Shown here: positions 63,468-64,000 of the stretch, piece after piece
How positions within the stretch are numbered: position 1 is the stretch's first letter
How the letters are laid out: every line of letters starts with the position of its first letter
Source: Enterobacter sp. Bisph1
GTDB lineage: Bacteria; Pseudomonadota; Gammaproteobacteria; Enterobacterales; Enterobacteriaceae
NCBI RefSeq assembly: GCF_000814905.1
Contig: NZ_JXAG01000040.1
Location: 45,997-109,996 of the forward strand
DNA length: 64,000 bases
Direction: 5' to 3'
The notes under the pieces: model-generated
Databases searched by the model: none
Told to the model about the DNA's origin: nothing
Seen by the model: only the letters and a program-made list of their open reading frames with translations
Made by a program: the position numbers and the translations under genes

Positions 63468-64000
63468 GCCGCGCCGCTGCCACCAGCCCCTGGCCGAAGG
63501 CGATACCGCCATCTCCGGCCGGGAGCTGGTGGGCAAACAGCAGGGTAAAACCCGTCAGCTTTTGCTGTAAGCGTTTTTTCAGCAGGCGGTTATGCATTAC
63601 GCCGCCGCTGAACACCAGCGTCTTAATCCCGCGCAGTGTTGCTTCGCGGCGCGCAAGGGTTGCCAGCCCTTGTGCCAGCGCATCATGAAAGGCCCACGCC
63701 CGTTCGGCGGGCGTCGCCTGCCAGTTAAGCCAGCTTTGCCAGAACAGCGCCAAATCAAGCAGGTTACCGTTGAGGGGCATCACTAGCGGATGCTCAGCAG
63801 CATCAATGGTTGCCGCCAGCGCTTCCAGCCGACAGGCCGCTTCCCCTTCATAGCTCAGATGCAGCGGTGCGCAGCCCAGCGCGCAGGCAATGGCGTCAAA
63901 TAAGCGCCCGCAGGAAGAGGCTTTTGGCGCGTTGATTCCGCGCTCAATCGCCCGCACCAGCAGCGGCCAGTTCTGCTGCTGGATAACGGCGGTTTCCGGG
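63448..64000 (-). CDS. hypF: Carbamoyltransferase HypF, C-terminal part
   Basis: The reading frame is open from the right edge of the window to a TAA at 63448, about 184 codons. [20 protein letters not shown] and [16 protein letters not shown] are the conserved end of HypF, which makes the cyano ligand of NiFe hydrogenases. The N-terminal three quarters lie outside the window. Confidence 0.9.
   Translation of the reverse strand, partial: PETAVIQQQNWPLLVRAIERGINAPKASSCGRLFDAIACALGCAPLHLSYEGEAACRLEALAATIDAAEHPLVMPLNGNLLDLALFWQSWLNWQATPAERAWAFHDALAQGLATLARREATLRGIKTLVFSGGVMHNRLLKKRLQQKLTGFTLLFAHQLPAGDGGIAFGQGLVAAARLIPPAL

Overview
The window looks like chromosomal DNA of a member of the Enterobacteriaceae close to the Kosakonia/Enterobacter/Klebsiella group. 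From about 19.5 kb onward it follows the familiar Escherichia-type backbone order: ygaVP, yqaE, alaE, ygaC, ygaM, nrdHIEF, proVWX, ygaY-like, ygaZH, emrRAB, luxS, micA, gshA, yqaAB, four tRNA-Arg, tRNA-Ser, csrA, alaS, recX, recA, pncC, mltB, srlAEBD-gutM-srlR-gutQ, norR, norVW, hypF. The proteins match memory of E. coli proteins closely but not identically, and several accessory genes are inserted. No database search was possible; family calls rest on motifs and remembered sequences.

Region 1 (1 to about 6.8 kb) is the scarred end of an island next to ssrA. It has an isolated copy of the tmRNA 3' end (the usual attachment site), a dead integrase start, and two dead IS3-family orfA pieces. 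It also carries an AT-rich P-loop ATPase gene of unknown role, and a lipase gene followed one base later by an ankyrin-repeat lipoprotein, which has the form of a type VI secretion effector/immunity pair.

Region 2 (6.8 to 19.3 kb) is accessory. First comes a redox module: exported peroxiredoxin, DsbD-like membrane reductase, ECF sigma factor and NrsF-type anti-sigma factor. Then come an Afu/Fbp-type ABC importer on the minus strand and, divergently, a Phn-type importer (ATPase, binding protein, two permeases) behind a good Pho box, with a convergent HAD phosphatase. Together these suggest scavenging of phosphorylated or phosphonate compounds.

Region 3 (19.5 to 26 kb) holds ygaVP, a Dcm-type cytosine methylase without Vsr beside it, a chemoreceptor with a sigma-28 promoter, yqaE, a small unknown gene, alaE, ygaC and ygaM. 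No stpA is seen where E. coli has it.

Region 4 (26 to 50 kb) is conserved core: ribonucleotide reduction with paired NrdR boxes, osmoprotectant uptake, valine export, multidrug efflux, LuxS with the MicA small RNA and its sigma-E promoter opposite gshA, and a tRNA operon in which every tRNA-Arg is followed by an exactly 133-base repeat ending in a second copy of the tRNA 3' end. CsrA, AlaS, RecX and RecA with its LexA box follow.

Region 5 (50 to 64 kb) contains a metal ABC importer preceded by a Zur-like box and an unlisted 36-residue membrane peptide, then mltB, the sorbitol operon with three repeated operator-like motifs, and the nitric oxide detoxification genes with three NorR sites and a sigma-54 promoter. 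The window ends inside hypF.
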